Below the pieces are notes generated by a model. The model worked only from the letters and a program-made list of their open reading frames with translations, did not search any database and was not told the origin of the DNA. DNA of 64,000 nucleotides from Paenibacillus sp. SYP-B3998 (GTDB lineage: Bacteria > Bacillota > Bacilli > Paenibacillales > NBRC-103111). Positions 18,201-27,997 of the stretch are shown one piece after another. Location: assembly GCF_010820665.1 (NCBI RefSeq), contig NZ_JAAIKC010000001.1, positions 124,001-188,000 of the forward strand, in the 5' to 3' direction. The stretch's first letter is position 1. Every line of letters starts with the position of its first letter. The translations under genes were made by a program, and so were the position numbers.

Positions 18201-19154
18201 ATGAATGATGAGCGGTTTCAAAAGGCTGAATTCGCTGCCTGGGTAGGTATTGTTGGCAACATAGCTCTTGTACTTCTCAAGGGTATTGTCGGTATTATGG
18301 CGCAAAGTAAAGCACTGCTCGCAGATAGCGCTCATTCGGCAACAGACGTTGCAGGTTCTTTTGCTGTGTTAATTGGACTGCGTGCAGCTAGAAAGTTGCC
18401 TGAGGAAGTTCAATCATTTGGAAATGGAAAGTCATCATTCATCTCATCTATTGTTGTGTCTGTTCTTTTAATGATTGTTGGGGTAGAAATCGCGCTTTCA
18501 GCTACTAAGTCGATTTGGCAAGGAATTGAGATGGCTCCAAAGGTATATGCTCTTGCCGCGATTGGATTTTCTTTCGTTATAAAAGAAGCGATGTTTCAAT
18601 ATAAATTAAAGCTAGCAAAGCGAAAAAACCCTCAGGTAATAATTACCAAGGCATGGGAGCGTCGTTCCGATGTATACTCTTCTATTGCAGCGCTAGTTGG
18701 AGTCTTTGGGGCTCTGCTAGGTCAGTATTTGGATATTAGGGTTCTTTATTACCTAGATCCATTAGCGGGTTTATTCATCTCGCTGCTTATCTTGAGAAGG
18801 GGATATTTGCTAGTTAAGGAAGCTTTTCATGCAACGATGGATCATGCGCTGCATCATGAGGATGCCGCTGACCTTATTACAACGGTTCAAACGATTAAAG
18901 GGGTCATCACTGTGGATGACTTGCGTGCAAGAGAACACGGTCATTATGTTATTGTAGATATTAAAATAAGCGTTAACCCACGGATCTCGGTACTTGAAGG
19001 ACACGATATCGCTAAATTCGTTAAACATCAATTGATGAAACGGTTTCATCATGTTTCAGATGTTTTCGTTCACGTCAATCCTTACGATGCGGGATATCCT
19101 TATAAAAATAATTCGGATATGGAACGAAGTGAACATCCGTCCATTTTCCATTAA
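18201..19154 (+). CDS. cation diffusion facilitator transporter
   Basis: This 317-residue CDF family exporter has about five or six membrane helices. The first metal site lies in ALLADSAHSATDVAGS (Asp/His of helix 2) and the second in YLDPLAGLFISLLILRRG (helix 5). A C-terminal cytosolic ferredoxin-like domain (about 210-300, VDDLRAREHGHYVIVDIKIS) is rich in His. Such proteins export Zn, Mn, Fe or Co against protons; the ion is not deducible. GGGGGAG precedes the ATG. The recJ gene follows after a tandem hairpin repeat. Confidence 0.85.
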   Translation: MNDERFQKAEFAAWVGIVGNIALVLLKGIVGIMAQSKALLADSAHSATDVAGSFAVLIGLRAARKLPEEVQSFGNGKSSFISSIVVSVLLMIVGVEIALSATKSIWQGIEMAPKVYALAAIGFSFVIKEAMFQYKLKLAKRKNPQVIITKAWERRSDVYSSIAALVGVFGALLGQYLDIRVLYYLDPLAGLFISLLILRRGYLLVKEAFHATMDHALHHEDAADLITTVQTIKGVITVDDLRAREHGHYVIVDIKISVNPRISVLEGHDIAKFVKHQLMKRFHHVSDVFVHVNPYDAGYPYKNNSDMERSEHPSIFH

Positions 19155-19165
19155 TAACGTTAGTC

Positions 19166-19237
19166 AAGAAGGTTTTGCGCAGCAAAACTCAGTGAATGCT
19201 TACGAAGAAAGTTTTGCGAAGCAAAACGCTAAGGAGG
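19166..19237 (+). repeat. tandem hairpin repeat before recJ
   Basis: Two copies lie back to back. A shortened one has GTTTTGCGCAGCAAAAC (19172-19188). A full one runs TGCTTACGAAGAA, GTTTTGCGAAGCAAAAC, GCTAAGGAGG, ending in the recJ ribosome site. It is the only tandem occurrence seen in the window. Confidence 0.75.
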
Positions 19238-19246
19238 ACACATCAG

Positions 19247-21703
19247 GTGCTATCCGCTAAGGCAAGATGGAGCATAGGCAGTGCAGATGAGGCGCTTGTC
19301 GAGACATTCGTCAGCGAGTTACAGATCGATCCGCTTGTGGCCAAAATGCTCGTTCTCCGACATCTAGGCACCGTTCATGAAGCCGAACAGTTTTTGCATG
19401 GAGGACTTGAAAATTTTCACGATCCCTTCCTGTTGGATGGGATGCTTCCAGCCGTAGAACGAATCAAGAAGGCATTGGAGCGCAATGAACACATTCGTGT
19501 GTACGGCGATTACGATGCCGATGGCGTAAGCAGCACATCGCTGATGGCACATCTGCTTCAGGGTCTAGGAGCGCGCTTCGATACCTATATTCCCCATCGG
19601 ATACGTGAGGGTTACGGGTTGAATCGTTCGGCGATTGCGTTAGCCAAAGAACAAGGGGTTTCGCTGTTGATTACGGTTGATACCGGAATTAGCGCGGTAG
19701 GTGAAGTCCAGTATATTCAGGAGCTGGGCATGGATGTTATTGTTACGGATCACCATGAGCCACCAGAGACACTCCCGGATGCATTGTCTATCATTAATCC
19801 GAAAAAACCTGGGTGCCCTTACCCGTATAAGCAGCTTGCAGGGGTTGGCGTTGCTTTCAAGCTTGCACACGCGCTGCTCGGTCGCATACCTGAAGAACTG
19901 CTGGAGTTTGCTGCGCTTGGCACGGTAGCTGACTTAATGCCTCTAACAGGCGAGAATCGACTGATTGTGAAGATGGGCTTGGTTCGCATGCAGGCTTCCG
20001 CTTATCCGGGTTTTCGCTCGTTAATTGGTGTATCAGGCATAGAACGCAAGGAAGTGACGGCTTCTCACATCGGATTTTCACTTGCTCCTCGTATTAATGC
20101 AAGCGGGCGCTTGGAATGTGCGGATGATGCGGTAAAGCTGCTTACCACAACAGATGAACAAGAAGCGGAACAAATCGCTTTCGAACTAGACATGTTAAAC
20201 AAAGAACGTCAACGTATCGTTGAAGAAATGGCAGCGGAAGCGCTGGAGATGGCTGAGCAGCAGCGGAGCAAGGGACTAGATAAAGTCATTGTCGTTGCTA
20301 AGGAAGGCTGGAATGTCGGTGTAGTCGGTATCGTTGCCTCTAAGATCGTGGAGAAATTCTATCGGCCAACGCTTGTTTTAAGCATTGATCCCGAAACTGG
20401 CATTGCTAAAGGCTCTGCTCGTTCCATTGTCGGCTTTGATCTATACAAAGCATTAACCGAATGCAAGCATTGGCTTGACCATTACGGTGGGCATCAAGCA
20501 GCTGCTGGGATGAGCTTGAATCATATTCATTTGGATGCTTTCTCGCACAAGTTGAACGAGCTTGCAGAAACAACTTTGTCAGAGGAAGACTTGATTCCAT
20601 TCCTTAGAGCGGATGTGGCATGCAGTCTGGCGGATGTTCCCATATCGAGTATCCAGCAGTTGGAGAAGCTTGCTCCGTTTGGTATGGGGAATCCTGCTCC
20701 GAAGTTTGTATTCACAGATTTGCTGCTAGGGGACATCCGTACGATGGGCAAAGAAAAGCAGCATCTAAAGCTTGGACTATCACAGATGGACAATGAAATC
20801 AGCAATTCTGTTGAAGCGATCGCTTTTGGCAAAGGTAATCTTGCACATGTAATCGCCCCAGCGGCACGACTTGATGTACTTGGCGAGGTTTCCATTAACG
20901 AATGGAACGGTATGCGAAAGCCGCAAATCGTCATGCAAGATTTACGTATCACGCATGTGCAGCTGTTTGATTGGCGCGGAGCACAGCAATTGGAGGCCAA
21001 ACTTAGCCAACTGAAAGAAGCTCTTTCATCGGGTATAGGAAATATGGCCGTTAATAATTCCATTCCAGCCATTGTGTTATTTAATGAATCCGATGTCGCA
21101 ACATTTGCAAGCTCATCTTTTCAAATAGGTGAAGCTATTCCTTATTGGATTGTTCAAGATTCGGGTGGGTTGATGGCAGGTAATGAGCAAGCTGCTGAAT
21201 TAGATTTTGCAAGCATGCAAGATATTGTGCTTTATACAATTCCTCGGAATGCAGAAGATTTACGGAATATATTGCAACAAGCTCGCGGGATCATGCGCTG
21301 CTATGCAATTTTTGCGGAATTTGGGACAAATAGTGGAAGTACAATGCCAACTCGTGATATGTTTAAGCTTCTGTACGGCACATTGCAGAAAGAGGGATCT
21401 CTCAATGTGCAAGACCAAAGGTTGATGCAAGCTTTAAGTAAACGTTCAGGTCTTTCCCCGACTATGATACAATTTATCGTATCGGTCTTTGAAGAGTTAG
21501 GCTTTATAGAGCGACAGGGGGCTGTCGTTAAGCTGCAAGCTACACCAGCCAAAAAAGATTTAACTACATCGCGGTTATATCAAGATAGATTGCATCGTCA
21601 GGAAGTTGAAACGATCGTGATGTATTCGTCAGCCAAAGAGCTAGAGCAATGGATTGTCGAACAGCTAACATTTCAAAATGAATTATTGGAGGAAATTGTA
21701 TGA
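19247..21703 (+). CDS. recJ: single-stranded-DNA-specific exonuclease RecJ
   Basis: An 818-residue DHH-family 5'-3' exonuclease. The metal motifs are [12 protein letters not shown] (about residue 85), [18 protein letters not shown] (DHH) and the DHHA1 block with [14 protein letters not shown] and [11 protein letters not shown]. An OB-type domain follows, and a Bacillus-type C-terminal extension of about 250 residues. RecJ acts in recombination and mismatch repair. The GTG start is placed 9 bp after AAGGAGG; the frame is open further upstream only because it runs through the repeat. The 3' end overlaps apt by 4 bp. Confidence 0.94.
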   Translation: MLSAKARWSIGSADEALVETFVSELQIDPLVAKMLVLRHLGTVHEAEQFLHGGLENFHDPFLLDGMLPAVERIKKALERNEHIRVYGDYDADGVSSTSLMAHLLQGLGARFDTYIPHRIREGYGLNRSAIALAKEQGVSLLITVDTGISAVGEVQYIQELGMDVIVTDHHEPPETLPDALSIINPKKPGCPYPYKQLAGVGVAFKLAHALLGRIPEELLEFAALGTVADLMPLTGENRLIVKMGLVRMQASAYPGFRSLIGVSGIERKEVTASHIGFSLAPRINASGRLECADDAVKLLTTTDEQEAEQIAFELDMLNKERQRIVEEMAAEALEMAEQQRSKGLDKVIVVAKEGWNVGVVGIVASKIVEKFYRPTLVLSIDPETGIAKGSARSIVGFDLYKALTECKHWLDHYGGHQAAAGMSLNHIHLDAFSHKLNELAETTLSEEDLIPFLRADVACSLADVPISSIQQLEKLAPFGMGNPAPKFVFTDLLLGDIRTMGKEKQHLKLGLSQMDNEISNSVEAIAFGKGNLAHVIAPAARLDVLGEVSINEWNGMRKPQIVMQDLRITHVQLFDWRGAQQLEAKLSQLKEALSSGIGNMAVNNSIPAIVLFNESDVATFASSSFQIGEAIPYWIVQDSGGLMAGNEQAAELDFASMQDIVLYTIPRNAEDLRNILQQARGIMRCYAIFAEFGTNSGSTMPTRDMFKLLYGTLQKEGSLNVQDQRLMQALSKRSGLSPTMIQFIVSVFEELGFIERQGAVVKLQATPAKKDLTTSRLYQDRLHRQEVETIVMYSSAKELEQWIVEQLTFQNELLEEIV

Positions 21704-22212
21704 ATTTCAAAGATTACATTCGCATTATCCCGGATTTTCCGCAACCAGGTATCCGCTTCAAGGATATTACTACATTGCTTCAAGATGGACCTGTGTATAG
21801 AGAGGCAATCAATCAGCTTAAAGAGCTTATCAAAGAAAAAGAAATCGATGTCATCGCAGGTCCGGAAGCTCGTGGTTTCGTAATCGGCGCTCCTTTGGCT
21901 TACGCTTTGGGTGTAGGTTTCGTACCGATTCGCAAGAGCGGCAAGCTGCCTGGGGAGACGATTGAAGCCGATTATGCCCTTGAGTATGGCAAGGACAAAT
22001 TAGCTATGCACAAAGACGGTATTAAGCCTGGTCAAAAGGTCCTCATTGCTGATGATCTGCTCGCGACAGGCGGTACGATTCAAACCTCGATCGATTTGAT
22101 CAAACAGCTTGGCGGAGATATTGTTGGCGCAGCATTCCTTATCGAGCTTTCCTACCTAGACGGCAGGGATAAGCTTGATGGAATTGACGTCGTTTCATTG
22201 CTTCAATATTAA
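21700..22212 (+). CDS. apt: adenine phosphoribosyltransferase
   Basis: A 170-residue purine salvage enzyme making AMP from adenine and PRPP. The PRPP-binding motif is [14 protein letters not shown] (about 125-138), the adenine side includes [17 protein letters not shown], and the early residues [18 protein letters not shown] are the family N-terminus. It overlaps recJ by 4 bp with a GGAGG site inside recJ. A very strong terminator follows, so recJ-apt forms a unit separate from relA. Confidence 0.96.
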   Translation: MNFKDYIRIIPDFPQPGIRFKDITTLLQDGPVYREAINQLKELIKEKEIDVIAGPEARGFVIGAPLAYALGVGFVPIRKSGKLPGETIEADYALEYGKDKLAMHKDGIKPGQKVLIADDLLATGGTIQTSIDLIKQLGGDIVGAAFLIELSYLDGRDKLDGIDVVSLLQY

Positions 22213-22217
22213 TTTAT

Positions 22218-22263
22218 GAGAAAACACCTCGTCATTGCCTTGGCAATAATGAGGTGTTTTCTC
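22218..22263 (+). terminator. strong terminator after apt
   Basis: A 13-bp arm GAGAAAACACCTC pairs perfectly with GAGGTGTTTTCTC around an inner CATTGCC/GGCAATAATG pairing. The remaining stretch up to relA holds only promoter-like sequence. Confidence 0.85.
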
Positions 22264-22414
22264 ATTCAGGGCAGCAGGATTATTTAGCTCCTAAATGGTT
22301 GATACTAGTAAAATATTAAAGTACTGATCTACCTGCTCCTTGTTAGATTTGATTAAAAAGTGAGCGCTTTAGTAGAGAAGGCTGTTATTTTGTCGAAAGT
22401 ATGCGAGCGAGCAG

Positions 22415-22444
22415 TTGACGCGGAGCCTGCCTTGCAGGCATAAT
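22415..22444 (+). promoter_or_regulatory. relA promoter with a palindrome in the spacer
   Basis: TTGACG and CATAAT lie 18 bp apart. Between them is GCCTGC-CTT-GCAGGC, a perfect inverted repeat that looks like a repressor operator. Transcription would start near 22451, which supports the downstream ATG of relA. Confidence 0.5.
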
Positions 22445-22478
22445 GGATAAAAATCGACTAAAGGGAATGGGTAAATGC

Positions 22479-24665
22479 ATGGGTATAGAGCAGCTGCTAG
22501 AGAAGGCCGCCACCTATCTGAAAGAGAATGACTTACAGAGGATTCGGGAGGCCTATGAATTTGCCGATGAGGCCCACCATGGCCAAGTGCGCAAATCGGG
22601 AGAACCCTATATTCTGCATCCCTTAGCTGTTGCAGATATTTTGGTGAATATGCAGATGGATGTCACCTCGGTGATTGCAGCATTGCTTCATGATGTCGTA
22701 GAAGATACGACGGTTTCACTTGAAGCCGTTCAAAGTAAATTTGGGAAAACCTGCGCTATGCTTGTAGATGGGTTGACCAAGCTAGAGCGTATCAAGTTTA
22801 AATCCAAAGAAGAGCAACAAAACGAAAATTACCGTAAAATGTTTGTAGCGATGGCTCAGGACATACGGGTTATTTTGATCAAACTAGCAGATCGTCTGCA
22901 TAACATGCGCACATTAAAATATCAGTCAGAAGAGAGTCAACGTCGCATTGCGGAAGAAACACTGGAAATTTTCTGTCCGATCGCGCACCGTCTCGGTATT
23001 TCCACCATCAAGTGGGAGATGGAAGATATTGCCCTTCGTTATTTGAACCCGCAGCAATACTACCGGATCGTTAATTTAATGCAGAAAAAACGCACTGAGC
23101 GTGAACAATATATTGAGGACGTCATTCAGAGCATTAAAGAGAAGCTCGAAGAGATGGGTATCCAAGGTGATATTTCGGGGCGTCCTAAGCATTTATACAG
23201 CATTTATAAAAAAATGAGTTCACGCGGCAAGCAGTTTAATGAGATCTATGATCTAATGGCGCTGCGAGTTATTGTCGACGGGATCAAAGATTGCTACGCA
23301 TCGCTTGGAATTATTCATACATTGTGGAAACCAATGCCGGGGCGTTTCAAGGACTATATCGCAATGCCGAAGCCGAATATGTATCAGTCGCTGCATACGA
23401 CCGTGATTGGACCCAAAGGCGAGCCGCTCGAGGTGCAAATACGCACTTTTGAAATGCACAAAACCTCAGAATTTGGGATTGCAGCCCACTGGGCCTACAA
23501 AGAAGGTGGCTCAGTTGTTCCCTCGGGCACATTTGAAGATAAGATGAGCTGGTTCCGCGAAATTCTCGAACTGCAGCATGAAACAAACGATGCCTCTGAG
23601 TTCATGGAATCCATGAAGATGGATTTCTTCTCCGACCTTGTATTCGTTTTTACGCCAAAAGGAGAAGTGATCGAGCTTCCTGCCGGCTCTGTGCCGCTTG
23701 ATTTTGCTTATCGGATTCATACTGAAGTTGGCAATCGGACGATTGGCGCTAAGGTGAATTCTCGAATTGTTCCTCTGGACCATAAGCTAAAGACCGGTGA
23801 TATTATCGAAATCTTGACCTCTAAGCACTCTTACGGACCAAGTCAAGATTGGGTGAAAATCGCACAATCCTCACATGCCCGAAGTAAGATAAAGCAATGG
23901 TTCAAGAAAGAAAAACGCGAGGAAAATGTAGAAAAAGGCAAGGATATGATTGAGCGTGAGCTAAAGCGCTTGGCCATTGACCCGCCAACGCTCATGAGTG
24001 ATGATAAGATGCTGGAAGCAGCGAAGAAGTTTAATTTTAATGATATTGAAGACATGCTGTCTGCCGTTGGTTTTGGCGGTATCACAGCTGCGCAAATCTG
24101 TACCAAACTCACAGAGAAGATGCGCAAGGAAGCAGAAGAAGCGCAGGTCATGCAGTTGACCAGTGAGGTTAAAGAGGTTAAGTCACAGACACAAACTGCG
24201 CGTAAGAGCGGTCCAACAAATGGTGTACGGGTTAAAGGTGTCGATAATTTGCTCGTTCGCTTTGCCCGCTGCTGTAATCCAGTTCCCGGTGATTTAATTA
24301 TGGGTTATATTACACGCGGGCGTGGTGTGTCGGTTCATCGTTCAGATTGCACGAATATCCCTTCCAGTATGGGGGAAGAGGAGCGCGTCATTGAAGTGGA
24401 ATGGGCGGAAGTAGTGGAATCAAACTTCAATGTTGAGATCGAGATTACTGGGCACGATCGTCGGGGCTTCCTTAACGAAGTGCTGCAAGCTGTTTCCGAA
24501 AGCAAGACGACGTTGTCAGCTGTATCCGGGCGTTCGGATAAAAATAAGATGGCTACGATTCACATGACGATCCTGATAAAAAATATCGATCACCTGCAGG
24601 CAGTAGTGGAAAAAATTAAGCGGGTGAAAGACGTATATTCTGTGCAGCGGATTATGCAAACGTAA
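22479..24665 (+). CDS. relA: (p)ppGpp synthetase/hydrolase RelA/SpoT (Rel)
   Basis: This 728-residue bifunctional alarmone enzyme has an HD hydrolase domain (HPLAVADILVNM, ALLHDVVEDT, around residues 50-90), a synthetase domain (about 230-350: GRPKHLYSIYKKM, YDLMALRVIV, FKDYIAMPKPNMYQSLHT), then TGS (VFTPKGEVIELPAGSVPLDF), a zinc-finger-like CCNPVPGDLIMGY, and a C-terminal ACT domain. The start MGIEQLLEK is preferred over an ATG twelve codons upstream, because that one falls inside the promoter's -10 element and the downstream one matches the family N-terminus. The product links amino-acid starvation to growth arrest. Confidence 0.94.
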   Translation: MGIEQLLEKAATYLKENDLQRIREAYEFADEAHHGQVRKSGEPYILHPLAVADILVNMQMDVTSVIAALLHDVVEDTTVSLEAVQSKFGKTCAMLVDGLTKLERIKFKSKEEQQNENYRKMFVAMAQDIRVILIKLADRLHNMRTLKYQSEESQRRIAEETLEIFCPIAHRLGISTIKWEMEDIALRYLNPQQYYRIVNLMQKKRTEREQYIEDVIQSIKEKLEEMGIQGDISGRPKHLYSIYKKMSSRGKQFNEIYDLMALRVIVDGIKDCYASLGIIHTLWKPMPGRFKDYIAMPKPNMYQSLHTTVIGPKGEPLEVQIRTFEMHKTSEFGIAAHWAYKEGGSVVPSGTFEDKMSWFREILELQHETNDASEFMESMKMDFFSDLVFVFTPKGEVIELPAGSVPLDFAYRIHTEVGNRTIGAKVNSRIVPLDHKLKTGDIIEILTSKHSYGPSQDWVKIAQSSHARSKIKQWFKKEKREENVEKGKDMIERELKRLAIDPPTLMSDDKMLEAAKKFNFNDIEDMLSAVGFGGITAAQICTKLTEKMRKEAEEAQVMQLTSEVKEVKSQTQTARKSGPTNGVRVKGVDNLLVRFARCCNPVPGDLIMGYITRGRGVSVHRSDCTNIPSSMGEEERVIEVEWAEVVESNFNVEIEITGHDRRGFLNEVLQAVSESKTTLSAVSGRSDKNKMATIHMTILIKNIDHLQAVVEKIKRVKDVYSVQRIMQT

Positions 24666-24681
24666 CGGACAGCTGATACAC

Positions 24682-24710
24682 ACAGTTTTCCGACTGAAAA
24701 TGCTAAGGAG
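24682..24710 (+). repeat. degenerate hairpin repeat before dtd
   Basis: CAGTTTTCCGACTGAAAATG followed by CTAAGGAG resembles the hairpin plus ribosome-site part of the TGCTTACGA family. It lacks the TGCTTACGA core and its stem is shortened to TTTTC/GAAAA. Confidence 0.4.
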
Positions 24711-24722
24711 TTATATTAAGCG

Positions 24723-25163
24723 ATGAGAGTTGTTGTGCAACGTTGTAAAAAGGCTGAAGTGATGGTTGGCGAAACAACCGTTGGCCAGATTGAGCATGGA
24801 CTTATGCTGCTCGTAGGTGTTACTCATGAGGACACAGAGCAGGATGCCAAGTATTTGGCTGATAAAGTAGCGGGACTGCGCATTTTTGAGGATGAAATAG
24901 GAAAAATGAACCTTTCTGTCCTTGAAACAGGCGGTCAGATCTTGTCTGTTTCTCAGTTTACCTTATATGGCGATTGCCGGAAGGGCAAAAGGCCGAATTT
25001 CATGTTAGCTGCAAGGCCGGAGCTCGCGAAGCCCCTCTATGAAAAATTCAACGAGCTGCTGCGTGCGCAAGGTCTCATTGTTGAAACAGGGGTTTTCGGT
25101 GAAATGATGGATGTTAATTTTACAAATTGGGGGCCAGTGACCCTTATCCTTGACAGTAGATAG
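24723..25163 (+). CDS. dtd: D-aminoacyl-tRNA deacylase
   Basis: This 146-residue enzyme removes D-amino acids (and glycine mischarged on tRNA-Ala) from tRNA. Family motifs are [15 protein letters not shown] at the start, [17 protein letters not shown] (the SQFTL motif, about residue 78) and [12 protein letters not shown] (the Gly-Pro motif, here NWGPVT) at the end. The length is typical. It follows relA as in many Firmicutes. Confidence 0.95.
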   Translation: MRVVVQRCKKAEVMVGETTVGQIEHGLMLLVGVTHEDTEQDAKYLADKVAGLRIFEDEIGKMNLSVLETGGQILSVSQFTLYGDCRKGKRPNFMLAARPELAKPLYEKFNELLRAQGLIVETGVFGEMMDVNFTNWGPVTLILDSR

Positions 25164-25249
25164 CTGCGATAGACTGCGAAAAAAAGGTTGAATGTTTGAT
25201 CGGCTGGCTATACTAGATCTGTAGAATCTAGTTAGTTAGGAGCATCCAG

Positions 25250-25423
25250 ATGCGGCAATCGATTAAACATAAAGTGATGACGGCACCCGAGCAGCAGCTT
25301 CTTCAGGCTTCGGTAGCGGAGCGGATGAATCAAGCGCCTGTGCTAGCCGACGTAGAAATGAGCGCTGAATTCACTTCTGAGCAGGAAAAGTTGAAAAGCA
25401 TTCCAAAGAAATCATATCGTTAA
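25250..25423 (+). CDS. small hypothetical protein, 57 residues
   Basis: A short ORF, MRQSIKHKVMTAPEQQ to LKSIPKKSYR, has a good TTAGGAGC ribosome site 7 bp before the ATG and its own intrinsic terminator 5 bp after the stop. The protein is hydrophilic, with an acidic, Glu-rich middle and basic ends, no membrane segment and no cysteine. I recognise no family. The flanking ribosome site and terminator make a real small gene likely. Confidence 0.6.
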   Translation: MRQSIKHKVMTAPEQQLLQASVAERMNQAPVLADVEMSAEFTSEQEKLKSIPKKSYR

Positions 25424-25427
25424 ACGT

Positions 25428-25467
25428 AAAGCCATCACTCTGTGCGAATACAGCGTGATGGCTTTAT
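25428..25467 (+). terminator. intrinsic terminator after the 57-residue gene
   Basis: An 11-bp perfect stem AAAGCCATCAC / GTGATGGCTTT followed by ATTTG. Confidence 0.8.
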
Positions 25468-25596
25468 TTGATAAATGCGGCAAGATTTCTCTCTAACTTG
25501 AAAATGTGGTAAACTAACATTTGGTATTTGCACAAGAATAAAAGCCGGAATGAAGCTCAAAGAACAGAAGTAAAAGAGGCAGGTGTTTTTGAACGA

Positions 25597-27543
25597 ATGA
25601 CAAGTTCTAGACGTAACGAATCCACATCCAAGGGATGGATGTTCTTGATGGGAGCCTTAATACTACTTGCAGTGCTTGCAGCTGCATCCTCTCTCTATTA
25701 TCAATACAAGCATCCCGCAAATCGTGGACACAGTATGAAAAAGATGAACCTCGAAGAGGTGAAATCGGTAAAGAAAGCCAAAGATGCTTATGATGTTATC
25801 GTAATCGGTACTGATCCTGAAGGCGTTGCAGCTGCTGTATCAGCGGCTAGAAATGGCCTATCGACTTTACTCGTGGATGGGCGCAATCGAGATATTCTGG
25901 GCGGGTTGATGACTTTGGGATGGATTAATTCCATCGATATGAACTATTCCCCTAACAAAAATATTCTCGGTAAAGATGATGTGTTTAATAAAGGCTTTTT
26001 CTCTGAGTGGTACGCCAAGATCGAAGGCGATTCGTTTGATGTTAACACAGCGGCAAATGCTTTTTACGATTTAGCTAAAAATGAAAAAAACATTGATATT
26101 TTGTTGAAAACACAAAAAATAGAGCCGCTGCTAGCCCAAGGACAAACGCAGATACAAGGTGCCACGATTACGTTGGAGGGTGGAAACTCGCAGGTTGTGA
26201 AAGCATCTGCTGTTATCGATGCCACACAGGATGGTGATTTTGCAGCCGCAGCGGGTGTGCCGTTCACAATTGGTCATGAAGACATTGGTGATCCCAAATC
26301 GAAGATGGCAGTCACACTTGCATTTCGTTTGAAAAATGTGACACCTGAAGTATGGGATATGATGGCGAAGCGCCTAAATAATGACGATGACGTTAATTCA
26401 GGTGTGAATGAAGTGAGTGTATTCGGATACAAAGAAATGAGCAACTACCCGCCTCTTAACAAGGAACGTGCCAAAATGAGAGGGCTCAACATGGGTAGAG
26501 AGAATGATAATACAGTTCTTATAAATTCATTGCAAATTTTCAATGTAGATACCTTTAATCCGAAGTCAGTTGAGGAAGCCTTTGAGATCGGAAAAAAAGA
26601 ATTGCCTAATGTAGTTGCTTATATGCAAAAATCGTTTCCAGAGTTTGCTCATCTGGAGCTAGATGGCACTGCACCTGAGCTATATGTGCGAGAAACTCGC
26701 CATATGCAGGGTGAGTACCGCCTAAGTATTGTGGACGTTTGTACCAATAATGATCAATGGGATCGCATTGGCTTCGGTTCATATGCAGTTGACATTCAGC
26801 GGATAGCGCCTACAGATTCAGGAAACGTAGTATGCAAACCCAAGCAATACGCAATTCCTTTCCGCAGCATTGTGCCGCAGAAAGTAGATGGTCTGCTTGT
26901 AGTTGGCAGAGCGGCCAGCTATGACACGCTTCCGCATGGTAGCGCGAGAGTCATGCCTACGGGAATGGCTGAAGGGGAAGCAGCAGGCGCAGCAGTGAAA
27001 ATTGCGCAGGCAGAGAAGCTGACGTTCCGTCAAATGACGGCATCCAAAGAAGTGATCGCTAAGTTGCAAGACCAGCTTACCAAGCAGGGGATGGAGATAC
27101 AGCCAATGACGCTGAAACCTCAGCCTTTCATGGAACATAAGGAATACGAAGGTTTGAAAACAGCAATGATGCTTGGGCTAGCCTCTGGAGCTTACAATAA
27201 TGATTTTCACTTGGATGATAAAGCTAATCCGAAGCGTATGACGAATCTGGTGAATGGTGCGAAGAAAATGAAACCAGATGCTTTTAAAGGAGATGCGACT
27301 GCTGCTATCGCGAAGCTGGAAAACAACGATAAAATCGCATTGACGTTAGAACAAGCGAGCTATACGCTCACACAAGCGATTGGTTTGAAAGTAGATGCGC
27401 AGCAAGCGCAGGCAGAGCTTCTTAGCAGTAAATTATTGACAGATGCCACTTTGAATCTTATCGGCGATAAGCAAAACCTAACGAATGCCGATACGTATAT
27501 GATGATTAGAGATTTGAAAATTGGACTAACAGGCAAGCCATAG
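25597..27543 (+). CDS. membrane-anchored FAD-dependent oxidoreductase
   Basis: This roughly 648-residue protein has one N-terminal membrane helix (MFLMGALILLAVLAAASSLY), then a dinucleotide-binding fold, DVIVIGTDPEGVAAAVSAA, then LVDGRNRDILGGLMTLGW. Later blocks are AVIDATQDGDFAAAAGVPF, ETRHMQGEYRLS and VDGLLVVGRAASYDTLPHG, which match the large FAD-dependent oxidoreductases of the FAD_oxidored type. The first Rossmann glycine pattern is GTDPEG rather than the usual GxGxxG. The substrate is unknown. The start is uncertain: the ATG of MTSSRRNE is given, while a TTG 23 codons upstream is also in frame but has no ribosome site. Confidence 0.75.
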   Translation: MTSSRRNESTSKGWMFLMGALILLAVLAAASSLYYQYKHPANRGHSMKKMNLEEVKSVKKAKDAYDVIVIGTDPEGVAAAVSAARNGLSTLLVDGRNRDILGGLMTLGWINSIDMNYSPNKNILGKDDVFNKGFFSEWYAKIEGDSFDVNTAANAFYDLAKNEKNIDILLKTQKIEPLLAQGQTQIQGATITLEGGNSQVVKASAVIDATQDGDFAAAAGVPFTIGHEDIGDPKSKMAVTLAFRLKNVTPEVWDMMAKRLNNDDDVNSGVNEVSVFGYKEMSNYPPLNKERAKMRGLNMGRENDNTVLINSLQIFNVDTFNPKSVEEAFEIGKKELPNVVAYMQKSFPEFAHLELDGTAPELYVRETRHMQGEYRLSIVDVCTNNDQWDRIGFGSYAVDIQRIAPTDSGNVVCKPKQYAIPFRSIVPQKVDGLLVVGRAASYDTLPHGSARVMPTGMAEGEAAGAAVKIAQAEKLTFRQMTASKEVIAKLQDQLTKQGMEIQPMTLKPQPFMEHKEYEGLKTAMMLGLASGAYNNDFHLDDKANPKRMTNLVNGAKKMKPDAFKGDATAAIAKLENNDKIALTLEQASYTLTQAIGLKVDAQQAQAELLSSKLLTDATLNLIGDKQNLTNADTYMMIRDLKIGLTGKP

Positions 27544-27553
27544 GTTGATAAAT

Positions 27554-27600
27554 AAGAGCCTTACTACCGTGTGAATGAGGGTAGTAAGGCTCTTAGCTTT
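27554..27600 (+). terminator. intrinsic terminator after the FAD oxidoreductase
   Basis: AAGAGCCTTACTACC pairs perfectly with GGTAGTAAGGCTCTT, followed by AGCTTTTTG. Confidence 0.85.
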
Positions 27601-27630
27601 TTGTCAGATGGGGGTGAATTTCGCTTGCAA

Positions 27631-27885
27631 TTACTCGGTGGTGTCTGGGGAATCCGCTTCAGCTTCAGCGGATTCCTCGTCAGGCTCTTCGCTATCCGCC
27701 TCCGCTTCCACTTCGGCTTCCGCATCCTCAGTATCTTCTGATAAATCTTCCTCCACGGCCTCTTCTTCTGTCTCCTCAGAAGCTTCTTCAGCTTCCTCTT
27801 CAGCTACTCCACCGATTTCTTCTTCGGCTTCTTCTGAGAAGAACACGAGCAGATCTTGCAATTCTTCTTGAATTTGAGTTGGCAT
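27631..27885 (-). CDS. very acidic small protein, unknown
   Basis: This 84-residue protein starts MPTQIQEELQDLLVFFSEE and is then almost entirely Glu, Ala, Asp, Ser and Thr, with runs such as EEAEEEIGGVAEEEAEEA. There are no Cys, His, Lys or Arg residues. The start follows AGGAGG at 9 bp. I recognise no domain; such polyacidic chains are usually disordered. The opposite strand shows a Ser/Ala-rich open frame, which is the mirror of GAA/GAG codons and not a separate gene. Confidence 0.6.
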   Translation of the reverse strand: MPTQIQEELQDLLVFFSEEAEEEIGGVAEEEAEEASEETEEEAVEEDLSEDTEDAEAEVEAEADSEEPDEESAEAEADSPDTTE

Positions 27886-27997
27886 GGTATACAGCCTCCT
27901 GAGCTTGTATTCAAGGTTATTTGCCTTGTTGTACAATGTATATGTGAAAAGGGGCTGAATATACGAGGACATAGAAATGAAAATCCGTGAAAATCAC

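Noticed and set aside
27575..27871. Ser/Ala-rich plus-strand ORF of 98 residues
   Set aside because: It is the mirror of GAA/GAG-rich codons of the acidic minus-strand gene and has no ribosome site.
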